NCBI GenBank assembly: GCA_043730365.1
Contig: JAYTKJ010000457.1
Span: 1 to 20,101, forward strand
From: VFZP01 sp043730365
GTDB lineage: Bacteria > Acidobacteriota > Terriglobia > Bryobacterales > Bryobacteraceae
Reading direction: 5' to 3'
DNA length: 20,101 nt
Shown here one piece after another: positions 5,983-14,423 of this stretch (position 1 is the first letter of the stretch; the number at the start of each line of letters is the position of its first letter). Made by a program: the position numbers and the translations under genes. The notes below the pieces were generated by a model. The model did no database searches. It was not told the DNA's origin and was given only the letters and a program-made list of their open reading frames with translations.

Positions 5983-6609
5983 ATGACTGCAGCCGTGCAC
6001 ATTGTCCGGGACCCCGCGCAAGGCGCGGCGCTGATGGACCCGGCCCGACTGGCGTTGCTCGAGCTTTTGCATGAACCGGATTCAGCCTCCGGCCTGGCGC
6101 GCAAGTTGAATCTGCCGCGGCAGCAGGTGAACTACCATTTGCGTGAATTGGAAAAACGCGAGTTGGTGGAGTTTGTCGAAGAGCGACGCAAGGGCAACTG
6201 CCTCGAGCGGTTGTTGCGCGCCACGGCCCGGCAATACGTGATCAGCCAGGATACGTTGGGGCGGATGGGCGCGGCGACGGGACTGCCTCACGCGGCTGAC
6301 CGGCTCTCGGCGGCCTATCTGGTGAGCGCGGCCGCCGGCGCGATTCGCGAGCTGGCCGTGTTGGGCCTGCGCGCCGCCCGCGCCCGCAAGCGGCTCTCAA
6401 CCCTGACCCTGCAAACCGAAATCCGGTTCCGCTCGGCCGAGGAACGCGCGGAGTTTGCCGCCGAACTCACCCAGTTTATGGCGCAGCAAGCGGCGCGCTA
6501 CCACGATGCCTCCGCGCCTGGCGGGCGGCCCTTTCACTGTTTGACCGGAGTGTATCCGGCCATCACCAAACAAGAAGACGATGGCGCCGCCGCGGCGCGA
6601 CTGGAGTAA
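5983..6609 (+). CDS. ArsR-family (winged helix) transcriptional regulator
   Basis: This 208-residue protein has a winged helix-turn-helix near the N-terminus: DPARLALLELLHEPDSASGL, then ARKLNLPRQQVNYHLRELEK with the wing VEFVEERRKGNCLERLLRAT (about residues 15-80). The C-terminal half is mostly helical and alanine-rich (SAAYLVSAAAGAIRELAVL) and may bind a ligand or form the dimer. ArsR-type repressors paired with an SRPBCC protein are a common arrangement, usually autorepressing. No cysteine metal site is visible, so metal sensing is unlikely. ATG 5983 is taken because the promoter and palindrome lie directly upstream and the conserved domain begins shortly after; the frame is open further upstream but would cross the promoter. 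The next gene starts six bases after the stop, so the two form an operon. Confidence 0.85.
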   Translation: MTAAVHIVRDPAQGAALMDPARLALLELLHEPDSASGLARKLNLPRQQVNYHLRELEKRELVEFVEERRKGNCLERLLRATARQYVISQDTLGRMGAATGLPHAADRLSAAYLVSAAAGAIRELAVLGLRAARARKRLSTLTLQTEIRFRSAEERAEFAAELTQFMAQQAARYHDASAPGGRPFHCLTGVYPAITKQEDDGAAAARLE

Positions 6610-6615
6610 CCCCGC

Positions 6616-7410
6616 ATGAGCAAGAGAAAACATGAAATCGCGGTCGACATCGCCGCCTCACCGGAGCAGATCTGGCAGATGCTGACCGAAGCCGAAGGGA
6701 TCAAGAAGTGGTTTGCGCCGGAAGCGCGTGTCATCCCCGGCGCGGGTGGGTCAATCACGCTGAGTTGGGGGGAGGGCTGCGAGGGCACGGCCCCGATCCA
6801 TCTGTGGGAACCGGGCCAACGCCTGGGGTGGACCGAGGGCGCCAAGTTCGTCGAGTTTGAGATTGAAGCGGCGGGTGGCGGATCCGCCCGCTTGCGTCTG
6901 GTGCATTCCGGCTTCGAGGAAGGCGCCGCCTTCGATCAGGAGTATGACTCGACGCAAGGCGGTTGGCAGACCTTCATGGCCATGCTCAAACACGCCGTTG
7001 AGCACTATGCCGGCGTCCCGGCGACTCACGTTCACCTCTTGCGCACATTTCCCGCCGCCGCGCAGTTGGAGCAGTGGAACAAACTGATCGGGCCGGACGG
7101 TGTCGGGATCGACACGCTGTCCGAGGGCCAGGGGTATCGGGCGCGGCTGGGCGGAGAGGCACTGGCGGGTTCGGTCATTCGCTACGTGAAGCCGGGCTAT
7201 TTATGCTTGTCGGCGGACCACTCGATCGTGGCATTGTTCACGGAGAAAGCGGGCAGCGGATCGATGGTGACGCTGCAATGGATTCTGTTTGGTGATGCCC
7301 GGGGGCGGACCGGCCAAGTCCGGCAGGCCTTGGCGGAGGCTATGGATTGGGTTGCGCCGGCGGTGCCGGGGGAGGCGGGGATGGCGGCGGCGGGCCAAAA
7401 GCAAAGTTGA
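6616..7410 (+). CDS. SRPBCC (AHSA1-like) domain protein
   Basis: This is a 264-residue protein starting MSKRKHEIAVDIAASPEQIW and continuing QMLTEAEGIKKWFAPEA, the classic N-terminus of the AHSA1/START-like SRPBCC fold. Further marks are GSITLSWGEG, PGQRLGWTE and STQGGWQTFMAMLKHAVEHY, the usual C-terminal helix of that domain (about residues 1-135). A second part (140-250) reads THVHLLRTFPAAAQLEQWNK and may be a degenerate second copy of the fold. Such proteins bind hydrophobic ligands or act with chaperones; the specific role is unknown. It follows the ArsR-type gene by six bases and is probably controlled by it. The last 71 bases overlap the end of the convergent gene, and the C-terminal tail (GEAGMAAAGQKQS) looks non-conserved. 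Confidence 0.85.
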   Translation: MSKRKHEIAVDIAASPEQIWQMLTEAEGIKKWFAPEARVIPGAGGSITLSWGEGCEGTAPIHLWEPGQRLGWTEGAKFVEFEIEAAGGGSARLRLVHSGFEEGAAFDQEYDSTQGGWQTFMAMLKHAVEHYAGVPATHVHLLRTFPAAAQLEQWNKLIGPDGVGIDTLSEGQGYRARLGGEALAGSVIRYVKPGYLCLSADHSIVALFTEKAGSGSMVTLQWILFGDARGRTGQVRQALAEAMDWVAPAVPGEAGMAAAGQKQS

Positions 7411-7954
7411 TGCCAGCCGGCGTCACGCTGATCCGTTTGATGTTGTGGCGTAGGGCGAAAGGCCGCCCGATGGCCGCGTCGGGAAAACGCGGCATCACGT
7501 AATAGTCGATGACCATTTCCAGGGCGCGGCCGGCCAGGACGGCGTTACCCACTTTGACGCTATGCACGTCCATCCGGGCGGTTCCTTTATCGGACACCAC
7601 TCCAACTTCCACCGTTACCTCGCGTTCTCCGCGCAGCAGCATAGCCAGTAACAGGCCCGGAGGATTGCCGCGCGCAGTCTGGACCTCGGCAAAGTCAATC
7701 ATCGCCGTGCCGGTTATCCTGCCCGAGCCCAGCACGAGTTTGGGAAGCCTGAGACCGGCCGGCACTTCCTTACGGGCTTCCTCGGCGGCATAGGCATTCA
7801 CCTCGCCCGGCGTGAACGTCAGTGCCCCTTGCGGCGGTACGCGGTCCGTCTCAATCAGTAGCGCTTTACGCTTGGCGCTTTGATACTCGGTCACTGAGCC
7901 GGCGCACAGTGCCGACAACAGAACAAACCAAGCCACGTGGGCGGGCGCCTTCAT
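7340..7954 (-). CDS. Secreted hypothetical protein with proline-rich tail
   Basis: This is a 204-residue protein with an N-terminal signal peptide (MKAPAHVAWFVLLSALCAGS). The body runs ALTFTPGEVNAYAAEEARKE, then LPKLVLGSGRITGTAMIDFA, then EREVTVEVGVVSDKGTARMD. It ends RISVTPAGINFAFG and a tail PPPPSPPPPAPPAQPNP. Alternating strands with an N-terminal 'lT..ElNaya' helix recall secreted lipid-binding-like domains of the DUF2140/DUF2993 kind, but this is a weak likeness. ATG 7954 is chosen because the signal peptide starts there and GAGAGTGAG precedes it; the frame is open 25 codons further. The proline tail is encoded in the stretch that overlaps the convergent SRPBCC gene. Function unknown. 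Confidence 0.7.
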   Translation of the reverse strand: MKAPAHVAWFVLLSALCAGSVTEYQSAKRKALLIETDRVPPQGALTFTPGEVNAYAAEEARKEVPAGLRLPKLVLGSGRITGTAMIDFAEVQTARGNPPGLLLAMLLRGEREVTVEVGVVSDKGTARMDVHSVKVGNAVLAGRALEMVIDYYVMPRFPDAAIGRPFALRHNIKRISVTPAGINFAFGPPPPSPPPPAPPAQPNP

Positions 7955-8087
7955 CTCACTCTCTATGATATGACGCGGGGGGCCCTCCCCGTTGTTTCCC
8001 GGGACCTGGAATGCTACATTGTCAGTCATAACAGCACCAGGGGAAGGGGTTCCACTCCTTCACACTATTTAGGAAGGAACAGGTCCT
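7955..8087. promoter_or_regulatory. Divergent intergenic region ahead of the TonB receptor gene
   Basis: The region lies between two divergent genes and so must hold both promoters. A weak candidate for the receptor gene is TTGTTT, 17 bases, TACATT around 7993-8021 (three and four matches of six). A GGGG/CCCC-type hairpin lies near 7976-7991. The ribosome binding site AGGAAGGA precedes the receptor ATG. Confidence 0.25.
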
Positions 8088-11000
8088 ATGAAGAAAGCTC
8101 TCGCTTTTCTATTGGCTTTGGCGGCGGGGTTTACGGCTAGCGCGCAGACTACCTCCGAGATTCTCGGCTCAGTGACGGACGAAAGCGGGGCTTCGATTGC
8201 CACCGCCAAGATCACGGTCCGCAATCTTGACACAGGCATTGTCACTACGACGGCGAGTGGCGAGGCCGGTCAATTCCGGTTGCCGCTGCTTCAGCCCGGC
8301 AGGTATGAGGTGGCGGTGGAAAAGGCGGGGTTTGCGAAACTTGTGCTGCCGCTGGTGGAAATTCAACTCAATGAACGGGCCAACGTACCGGCGCGGCTCA
8401 AGGTGTCCAGCGCGCAAGAGGTTGTGACGGTGACGGCCGAAGTGCCGCTGGTGAACACCACCAATGCCGAGGTGGGCGTAAACTTCGACAGCAAGCGCAT
8501 TGCCGAACTCCCGCTGGCGCCCAACGGCAACATCCTCAATGCGGCGCTCTCGGTGCCCGGGGTGAGCCAGCTTTCCACCGGTAACTCGACGTTCGCTTCC
8601 GGCGGCGTGTCGTTTTCGGTGAACGGCATGCGGACGCGGTCTAACAACTTCATGGTGGACGGCACGGACTCCAATTCGCCGTCCACGGGCGGGTTGCTGC
8701 AAGAGATCAACAATCCGGACACGGTGGGCGAGTTCCGCGTGATCACCAATCAGTTTGCGCCCGAGTACGGCCGCGCGGCGGGTTCGGTGGTGAACATCGT
8801 CACCAAGAGCGGCACTAACAAGCTGCACGGAACCGCCTACTGGCGTCACAACGACAACAAGCTCAACTCGCGCACCAATCTTGACGAGCGCATCTTTACC
8901 CGCGCGCCCTGGCGGGTGGAAAATCAGTTTGCCGGCACCATCGGCGGCCCGGTCATCAAGAACAAGACGTTCTTCTTTGGATCGCTGATGCGCTGGACCG
9001 ATCGGGAATTTGCGTCGGGCACCAATATCGGTGGCGCGCCCACCGAGGCAGGCAAGGCGCTCTTGCAACCGTTCGCCGCGACCCGGCCGGCGTTGGCGGC
9101 GGTGCTGCAGTATCTTCCCGCCGCGCAAGGATCTACCGGACAGACCGTGGGGGCGACGATTGCCGGGCAGGCGCTGACAATCCCGGTTGGCACTTTGTCC
9201 GGCGCCCAGCCAGCCATATTGAACGGTTGGCAATGGATGGTCAAGGGCGATCATCGTTTCAACGACAAGCACTCCCTGACGTCCCGCACGTTGATCGACA
9301 CGCGCGACCAATTGAGTGGGCAGTCCGTGCCGCCGGGGCTGACCTCGCAAAATCCAACACGACGCTACAACGTGAACGCGGGACTGACCAGTACGTTGAA
9401 CTCGTCGATGTTCAACGAATTTCGCGCCAGCTTCGGCCGATTTAAATCGATCACCAACGCCGCCGATGAGCGGGCGTTGAACATTCCCTCGATCGAAGTG
9501 ACGCAGTTGGGGCTCACGGCCTTTAACGCAGCTACGACGCGCACCGCCATTGGGCTGGCTGTGAACCTGCCGCAGGCGCAGGTATTGAACAACTATCAGT
9601 TGATGGATAACTTTTCGATCCTCAAGGGTACCCACAACATGAAGATGGGCATCGACATCCGGCGTCAGGATCAGAATCAGGATTTCAATCCCACTATTCG
9701 AGGCAGGCTGCAGTATCAGACGCTGCAGGATGTGATCGACGACGTGCCGAACGTCCAGTCAATTAATAGTTTTCTGCCGGGCGTGCCACGCTGGCAGGGC
9801 TACAAATACTACGACTACTTCTTCTTTGTTCAAGATGAGTGGCGCCTGCGGTCCAACTTCACGCTCACCTATGGCGTCCGCTACGAATCGCCTGGCAATG
9901 CCGTGGACTTCCTGCGCAAGATTAACGATCAGGTGTTGGCGCTCAACAACAATAATCCCGCCTTTCGGATGGACGCGCCACCTAAGCGCGACGTCAACAA
10001 CTGGGCTCCGCGGGTGGGCTTCAACTGGCGTGTGATGAACAAGACCGTGCTGCGCGGCGGCTATTCGCGCACCTACGATTTGATTTTCAACAACATCGTG
10101 TTGAACATCTTCAGCTCGTTCCCGTTCACCTTGGTGACCAACTTCCCGGCCCGCAGTGCCGACGGCTTTGCCAAGGTGCAGAACATCGCCACCGGACGAG
10201 TTCAGCCCACCGTGGCCAATCCGCTCCAGATTACGCGCACCATTGTCAATCCTACTTATCGCGCACCGCTGGCCGAGCAGTTCTCCACGCAGATCCAGCG
10301 GGAGTTGGGTAACAACTGGGCGGCCACCGTGGGTTACGTGGGCACCAAGGGCACGGGGTTGTTCATGTCGCTGGACGGCAACCCGACGGTGCCTGGCAAC
10401 AACGCCAACGGCACGATCCGCGTGGACCCCTCCCGTGGCATCATACGTGAGCGCGCCAACGCCTCGTCGTCCACCTATCACTCGCTGCAGACTTCGCTTG
10501 AAAAGCGTCTGTCGAAGAACTTTTCACTCGGCGCGCATTACACGTGGAGCAGCTTTATCGACGATCAGAGCGAGATTTTCAATGCCTCGTCGGCCGGCGA
10601 AGTGGCGGTCTCGCAGGATTCGTTCAATCGCAAAGCCGAGCGGGCCCGGTCTACGTATGACCGGCCACATCGTCTCAGCACCAACTTCACCTACGAGGCG
10701 CCGTTCATGCGCGATCAGCGCGGCGCGGCGGGCAAACTCATCGGTGGCTGGACGGTGTCGGGCTTCACGACGTTTCAAAGCGGCTCGCCGTTTTCGCCGC
10801 TGGCGGGCGTCGATCCCGGTTTCCGGTTGTCGGGGATCGATAGTTTGATTGGCCAATCGATCCGGCCCAATGCGACCGGAGTGGCAATCTCCGGAGCCTC
10901 TGCAGAAAGTCTCTTTATCCAACGCGGAGCGCAAGTGAACGTGCAGATTCCGCAGACGGTCACCAATTTTGCGCCGAATCTCTTCTCGCTGCCCACGGTT

Positions 11001-11261
11001 GCCAATCCGCTGGGCAACGCCGGCCGCAATATTTTGCGCGCTGACGGGATCGCCAATATTGACTTGGCCATTAATAAGAGCGTCAAGCTGGGGTTTGCCG
11101 AGGGGCACGCCTTCAACGTGCGGTTTGACTTCTTTAACCTGTCCAATACGCGCAATTTTGGGGTCCCGGAAGCTCGGATCAACAATGCCGGATTCCTGAA
11201 CCAGTGGAATACGGACGGCGGCAAGCGGCGGATCGTATTTACGCTACGGTACGTGTTCTAG
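8088..11261 (+). CDS. TonB-dependent receptor, Oar-like, with carboxypeptidase-regulatory-like domain
   Basis: This 1057-residue outer-membrane protein probably imports a large ligand using the TonB complex. A signal peptide (residues 1-20, ending ASA) is followed by a carboxypeptidase-regulatory-like beta-sandwich (about 22-105: EILGSVTDESGASIATAKIT, GQFRLPLLQPGRYEVAVEKA GF). The plug domain follows (about 110-240), including GVSFSVNGMRTRSNNFMVDG, FRVITNQFAPEYGRAAGSV and NIVTKSGTNKLHGTAYW. The rest is a long beta barrel ending FTLRYVF with a terminal phenylalanine, as for most outer-membrane barrels. These Oar-like receptors are greatly expanded in Solibacter-type Acidobacteriota. The frame is intact along its whole length. 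AGGAAGGA lies just before the ATG. The substrate cannot be inferred, though the nearby oxidation genes suggest a sugar or plant-derived compound. Confidence 0.93.
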   Translation: MKKALAFLLALAAGFTASAQTTSEILGSVTDESGASIATAKITVRNLDTGIVTTTASGEAGQFRLPLLQPGRYEVAVEKAGFAKLVLPLVEIQLNERANVPARLKVSSAQEVVTVTAEVPLVNTTNAEVGVNFDSKRIAELPLAPNGNILNAALSVPGVSQLSTGNSTFASGGVSFSVNGMRTRSNNFMVDGTDSNSPSTGGLLQEINNPDTVGEFRVITNQFAPEYGRAAGSVVNIVTKSGTNKLHGTAYWRHNDNKLNSRTNLDERIFTRAPWRVENQFAGTIGGPVIKNKTFFFGSLMRWTDREFASGTNIGGAPTEAGKALLQPFAATRPALAAVLQYLPAAQGSTGQTVGATIAGQALTIPVGTLSGAQPAILNGWQWMVKGDHRFNDKHSLTSRTLIDTRDQLSGQSVPPGLTSQNPTRRYNVNAGLTSTLNSSMFNEFRASFGRFKSITNAADERALNIPSIEVTQLGLTAFNAATTRTAIGLAVNLPQAQVLNNYQLMDNFSILKGTHNMKMGIDIRRQDQNQDFNPTIRGRLQYQTLQDVIDDVPNVQSINSFLPGVPRWQGYKYYDYFFFVQDEWRLRSNFTLTYGVRYESPGNAVDFLRKINDQVLALNNNNPAFRMDAPPKRDVNNWAPRVGFNWRVMNKTVLRGGYSRTYDLIFNNIVLNIFSSFPFTLVTNFPARSADGFAKVQNIATGRVQPTVANPLQITRTIVNPTYRAPLAEQFSTQIQRELGNNWAATVGYVGTKGTGLFMSLDGNPTVPGNNANGTIRVDPSRGIIRERANASSSTYHSLQTSLEKRLSKNFSLGAHYTWSSFIDDQSEIFNASSAGEVAVSQDSFNRKAERARSTYDRPHRLSTNFTYEAPFMRDQRGAAGKLIGGWTVSGFTTFQSGSPFSPLAGVDPGFRLSGIDSLIGQSIRPNATGVAISGASAESLFIQRGAQVNVQIPQTVTNFAPNLFSLPTVANPLGNAGRNILRADGIANIDLAINKSVKLGFAEGHAFNVRFDFFNLSNTRNFGVPEARINNAGFLNQWNTDGGKRRIVFTLRYVF

Positions 11262-11302
11262 ACTCCGCCGTTTGCAAGCGCGGCGTGAGACAATTGGAAC
11301 AT

Positions 11303-11974
11303 ATGCAGTACAAAATGTTCTTATTGCCCACACTGCTGGCGAGCAGTCTTTTCGCGGCAGGCGCCACGGTGCGGCTCGCTAGTTCGGCGGAAGTATTTCA
11401 GGAGATCATGCAAGTGGCAGACCGCGCCATCCCGCAAAAACTCCTCGACAAAGCTGAGTGCGTGGTCATCGTGCCCGGGATGAAGAAGGGCGCGCTGTTC
11501 ATTGGCGGCAAGTATGGCCGGGGTTTTGTTTCCTGCCGGCGCGAGGGCGGGGGATGGGGGCCGCCAGCCGGAGTGCGGGTGGAAGGCGGCAGCTTCGGGT
11601 TCCAGATCGGCGGCGCCGAGACCGACGTGATCATGCTGGTGATGAATCAGCGGGGCGTCAAGCGGCTTAGTCAGAGCAAGTTCACGCTGGGCGCGGATGC
11701 TTCGGTGGCGGCGGGCCCGGTGGGGCGTCAAGCCACGGCCGAAACGGATGTGCTGATGACCGCAGAGATCTTGACGTGGTCGCGGTCCCGCGGCGTGTTC
11801 GCGGGCTTGTCACTCCAGGGCGCGACGTTGCGGCCAGACCGTGACGTCAACCTTGAACTCTACAAGCAGTCCTGGGGCATTCAGGAAATTGTGCGCAGTG
11901 GCCTCGAGACGCCGCCGGCTGCGCGAGGGCTACTCGATCTTCTCAACAAGTATTCATCGCGCAAAGCCGGATAA
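11303..11974 (+). CDS. SYLF (Ysc84-like, DUF500) lipid-binding domain protein
   Basis: This 223-residue secreted protein has an N-terminal signal sequence (MFLLPTLLASSLFAAGA region) followed by a full SYLF domain. Visible marks are AEVFQEIMQVADRAIPQKLL, DKAECVVIVPGMKKGALFIG, GKYGRGFVSCRREGGGWGPP, GGSFGFQIGGAETDVIMLVM, then KFTLGADASVAAGPVGRQA and SRSRGVFAGLSLQGATLRPD. SYLF proteins bind phosphoinositide or other lipids in eukaryotes; bacterial members are secreted or periplasmic and their role is poorly known. ATG 11303 gives a signal peptide; ATG 11315 (MFLLPTLL) is a possible alternative. The gene begins 41 bases after the receptor gene and may be co-transcribed with it. It converges on the cytochrome gene with 17 bases between, which hold a short GGCG/CGCC hairpin at 11979-11990. 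Confidence 0.88.
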   Translation: MQYKMFLLPTLLASSLFAAGATVRLASSAEVFQEIMQVADRAIPQKLLDKAECVVIVPGMKKGALFIGGKYGRGFVSCRREGGGWGPPAGVRVEGGSFGFQIGGAETDVIMLVMNQRGVKRLSQSKFTLGADASVAAGPVGRQATAETDVLMTAEILTWSRSRGVFAGLSLQGATLRPDRDVNLELYKQSWGIQEIVRSGLETPPAARGLLDLLNKYSSRKAG

Positions 11975-11991
11975 GGCAGGCGGTTCCGCCG

Positions 11992-12753
11992 CTATTGTTT
12001 GGCTACCCAGCCCAGATACTCGGAGACGGCAGCCAGATCGGCCTCGGAGTAGCGGCGAACCGCATTGGGATGGCGCCATAGCGAGCCCCCCGATAACGTC
12101 ACGTCACTCTTGGGCACCGTGCGCAAGACCGGCGGATTGGCGCCCAGATCAAAGAGCTTGATCCAATCCCCCTGCTCGACTACCAGCGCCGGGAACTTCT
12201 CGCCGGAGGAGTTGAGCGACGCTTGGCGAATCGAGGCGGGCTTGCCTTGGCGGATGGCGGCCGCCGGATGAGGGCCGCCTGCGGCGAGATTGGGTCCGAT
12301 GGCCGAACCGATTCCTTCCAGCACGTGGCAGGTGCTGCAGCGATCCACTCCGCGCAAAGCGTCGAAGAATTGCTCCTTGCCTCGGGCCGCGCCGGTTGAA
12401 AGGCCGGCTGCCGTGGCGCCGCCGCTCGACGAAGCCTTCAGCGTTTTCAGATCGCCGCCCGAAATCCGGACGACATAGGCGATCACGTCATCAAGCTGCT
12501 TGGCGCTCAAGCGCTGTTTGAACCCTGGCATGCCTGTGTTGGGCACGCCGTCGCCGATGATCTTAGACGCGGTGGGTCCGTCGAAATTGCGGCCCACGAG
12601 TTTGGGCGCGCGGCCCTGCGAGCCGCCGGAGCCATGACAGTAGCCTTGCGCGCAGGTGAGGCGAAAAGTCTGCGCGCCCGGTTCGGCGTCTTGCGCGAAA
12701 GCGGCCGCGGCGGCCGTGCCAAGGATCAGACTGGTGCGAAGAAGCAGCGACAT
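11992..12753 (-). CDS. Diheme c-type cytochrome (PQQ dehydrogenase partner)
   Basis: This 253-residue periplasmic protein has a signal peptide (residues 1-20, ending AFA) and two cytochrome c-like domains. The first heme site is CAQGYCH (34-40), a CX4CH motif, with a likely methionine ligand in PNTGMPGF. The second is a normal CSTCH (139-143), preceded by ARGKEQFFDALRG. Part of the C-terminal half (KPASIRQASLNSSGEKFPAL and RTVPKSDVTLSGGSLWRHPN) resembles the domain often found with pyrroloquinoline-quinone dehydrogenases. It starts one base after the stop of the dehydrogenase gene, with GGAGG inside the end of that gene, so the two are translationally linked and it probably takes electrons from that enzyme. 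The extended first heme motif is seen directly. Confidence 0.85.
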   Translation of the reverse strand: MSLLLRTSLILGTAAAAAFAQDAEPGAQTFRLTCAQGYCHGSGGSQGRAPKLVGRNFDGPTASKIIGDGVPNTGMPGFKQRLSAKQLDDVIAYVVRISGGDLKTLKASSSGGATAAGLSTGAARGKEQFFDALRGVDRCSTCHVLEGIGSAIGPNLAAGGPHPAAAIRQGKPASIRQASLNSSGEKFPALVVEQGDWIKLFDLGANPPVLRTVPKSDVTLSGGSLWRHPNAVRRYSEADLAAVSEYLGWVAKQ

Positions 12754-12754
12754 C

Positions 12755-14407
12755 TTACTTGGCCTCCTCGGGCAGTGCGAACACCCACATGGTGGAGCCG
12801 CCGCGGAAGCGCTCGGCCTCCGGCCAAACCTGCGCCACCAAACCGGCCACGGCAGAACCCCAGCCGGATGGCGTGGCGATGTACTGACGTCCGTTCACTG
12901 AGTAACTGACTGAAGAGCCGCGATGGCCGCTGCCGGTCTGAAACTGCCATAGCTTCTGGCCGGTCTGCGCATCGAGCGCGAAGAAGAATCCCTCGGGGTC
13001 GCCCGAGAAGATCAGGTTGCCGCCGGTGGCCAGTACCGAAGCAAGGAGAGGATACTTTGAAAAATAGGTCCATTGCTTCTTGCCGGTCACTGGATCATAG
13101 GCGTCCAGATGTGCGTGGGCCCGTTCGCCCTTTGGATCTTTCGGCACAAAGGAACCGCCGAAGAACGTCTGCCCTTCGCGCGGCGCTTCTTTGGCGACGG
13201 TGACCTCCTCACACCACTCCAGCCCCGTGGTGTAGATCCACTTGGTGTCGGGCGAATAGGCGGCCTGATTCCAGCTGCGGCCGCCGCCGATGGCTGGGCA
13301 GATGAAAGTGGTCTTACCCAGGGGCGGCTCATTGCGCCCGACGAGGTTTCCTTTTTCGTCGACGCCGGCGATCCAGTTGATGTGCTTGACGATCGGATAT
13401 CCTGCGATGAACTCGCCATTCCTGCGGTCCAGCACAAACGCCACTCCGCCTTTGTTGACGTTGTAGAGCAGCTTGCGCATCTGGCCCTTTACCGGTGCGT
13501 CGAACAGGATGTTTTCATAGGCGGTGTCGAAGTCCCAGACGTCGTGCGGCACCTGTTGGAAGTACCATTTCATTACGCCATTGTCGGGATTGATCGCCAT
13601 CACGCAGTCTGTATATAGGTTGGTGCCTTTCCGGCTGTCGCCATAAAAATCAGCCGCCGGATTCCCAACGGACCAGTAAGTGAGATTCAACTCCGCATCG
13701 TAGGATGGCGTCATCCAGGCTGAACCGCCGCCGTATTTCCAGGAATCGCCAAGCCAAGTCTCATGGCCCTTCTCGCCGGGCCCTGGGATCGTGTAGAAGC
13801 GCCAGGCTTGCCGGCCGGTGCTCGCGTCAAAGGCGGAAATATAGCCGCGATGGGCCGAATCGCCACCGGTTACGCCGACCAGGACTTTGTCTTTCACCAG
13901 GAGCGGCGCGGCGGTAATGTTACAGCCGCATTGTGTGGAATCTTCCACGTTGACGCGCCACATTTCACGCCCGGTTTTCCGATCGACGGCTACGACGTTG
14001 TTGTCCAGCGTGCCGATGAAGACCTTGCCGCCGCCAACGGCCACGCCACGGTTCCAGGGCCCATAGAAGATCGTGAAGCCCTTGGGGAGTTGGTAGGTGT
14101 ACTTCCAGAGTTCCTTGCCCGAAGCGGCGTCGATCGCAAAGATATGATTGCGGGAGGTGGACAGGTACATCACGCCGTCCACCACGATGGGCGTAGACTG
14201 CAGGCCGCCATCCGGATCGCCTGTCTGAAAGGCCCAGACCGGCGCGAGCTTCTTCACGTTACCCGCGTCAACCTGCTTTAAGTCCGAAAATCGCCAGGCT
14301 TGATAGCTGCCGCCATGATGCGGCCATTCGTCGTGTGTGGCTGCCGGCTGCGCCAACAGCGCACTGGCGGCACACAGATACAGCGGCAACCCAATCTGCA
14401 TTCTCAC
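12755..14407 (-). CDS. PQQ-dependent dehydrogenase (quinoprotein)
   Basis: This 550-residue periplasmic eight-bladed propeller enzyme oxidises an alcohol or sugar using pyrroloquinoline quinone. After a signal peptide (about 1-22) it begins DEWPHHGGSYQAWRFSDLKQ, with repeated blade (tryptophan-docking) motifs such as DAASGKELWKYTY, DRKTGREMWRVNV, DASTGRQAWRFYT and DAQTGQKLWQFQT. VPHDVWDFDTAYE (about 287-299) contains the aspartates where the catalytic base lies in alcohol dehydrogenases; GPWNRGVAV and GGGSAWM are also typical. The family's vicinal cysteine pair is replaced by CGC (160-162). GTG 14407 is preferred over ATG 14401 because AGGAGT lies eight bases before it. It lies 16 bases after the PfpI gene and one base before the cytochrome gene. 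The substrate is not readable. Confidence 0.9.
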   Translation of the reverse strand: MRMQIGLPLYLCAASALLAQPAATHDEWPHHGGSYQAWRFSDLKQVDAGNVKKLAPVWAFQTGDPDGGLQSTPIVVDGVMYLSTSRNHIFAIDAASGKELWKYTYQLPKGFTIFYGPWNRGVAVGGGKVFIGTLDNNVVAVDRKTGREMWRVNVEDSTQCGCNITAAPLLVKDKVLVGVTGGDSAHRGYISAFDASTGRQAWRFYTIPGPGEKGHETWLGDSWKYGGGSAWMTPSYDAELNLTYWSVGNPAADFYGDSRKGTNLYTDCVMAINPDNGVMKWYFQQVPHDVWDFDTAYENILFDAPVKGQMRKLLYNVNKGGVAFVLDRRNGEFIAGYPIVKHINWIAGVDEKGNLVGRNEPPLGKTTFICPAIGGGRSWNQAAYSPDTKWIYTTGLEWCEEVTVAKEAPREGQTFFGGSFVPKDPKGERAHAHLDAYDPVTGKKQWTYFSKYPLLASVLATGGNLIFSGDPEGFFFALDAQTGQKLWQFQTGSGHRGSSVSYSVNGRQYIATPSGWGSAVAGLVAQVWPEAERFRGGSTMWVFALPEEAK

Positions 14408-14423
14408 GTGGTGTGACTCCTGA

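Noticed and set aside
5898..6104. Longer N-terminus for the sigma54 activator
   Set aside because: The extra 69 residues cross the promoter, the palindrome and the start of the divergent ArsR-type gene, and have no domain; GTG 5897 has a good ribosome site.
8169..9635. 488-residue frame antisense to the TonB receptor gene
   Set aside because: It is a typical GC-rich shadow frame: composition rich in Arg, His and Gly, no family pattern, and the opposite strand encodes a clear full-length receptor.
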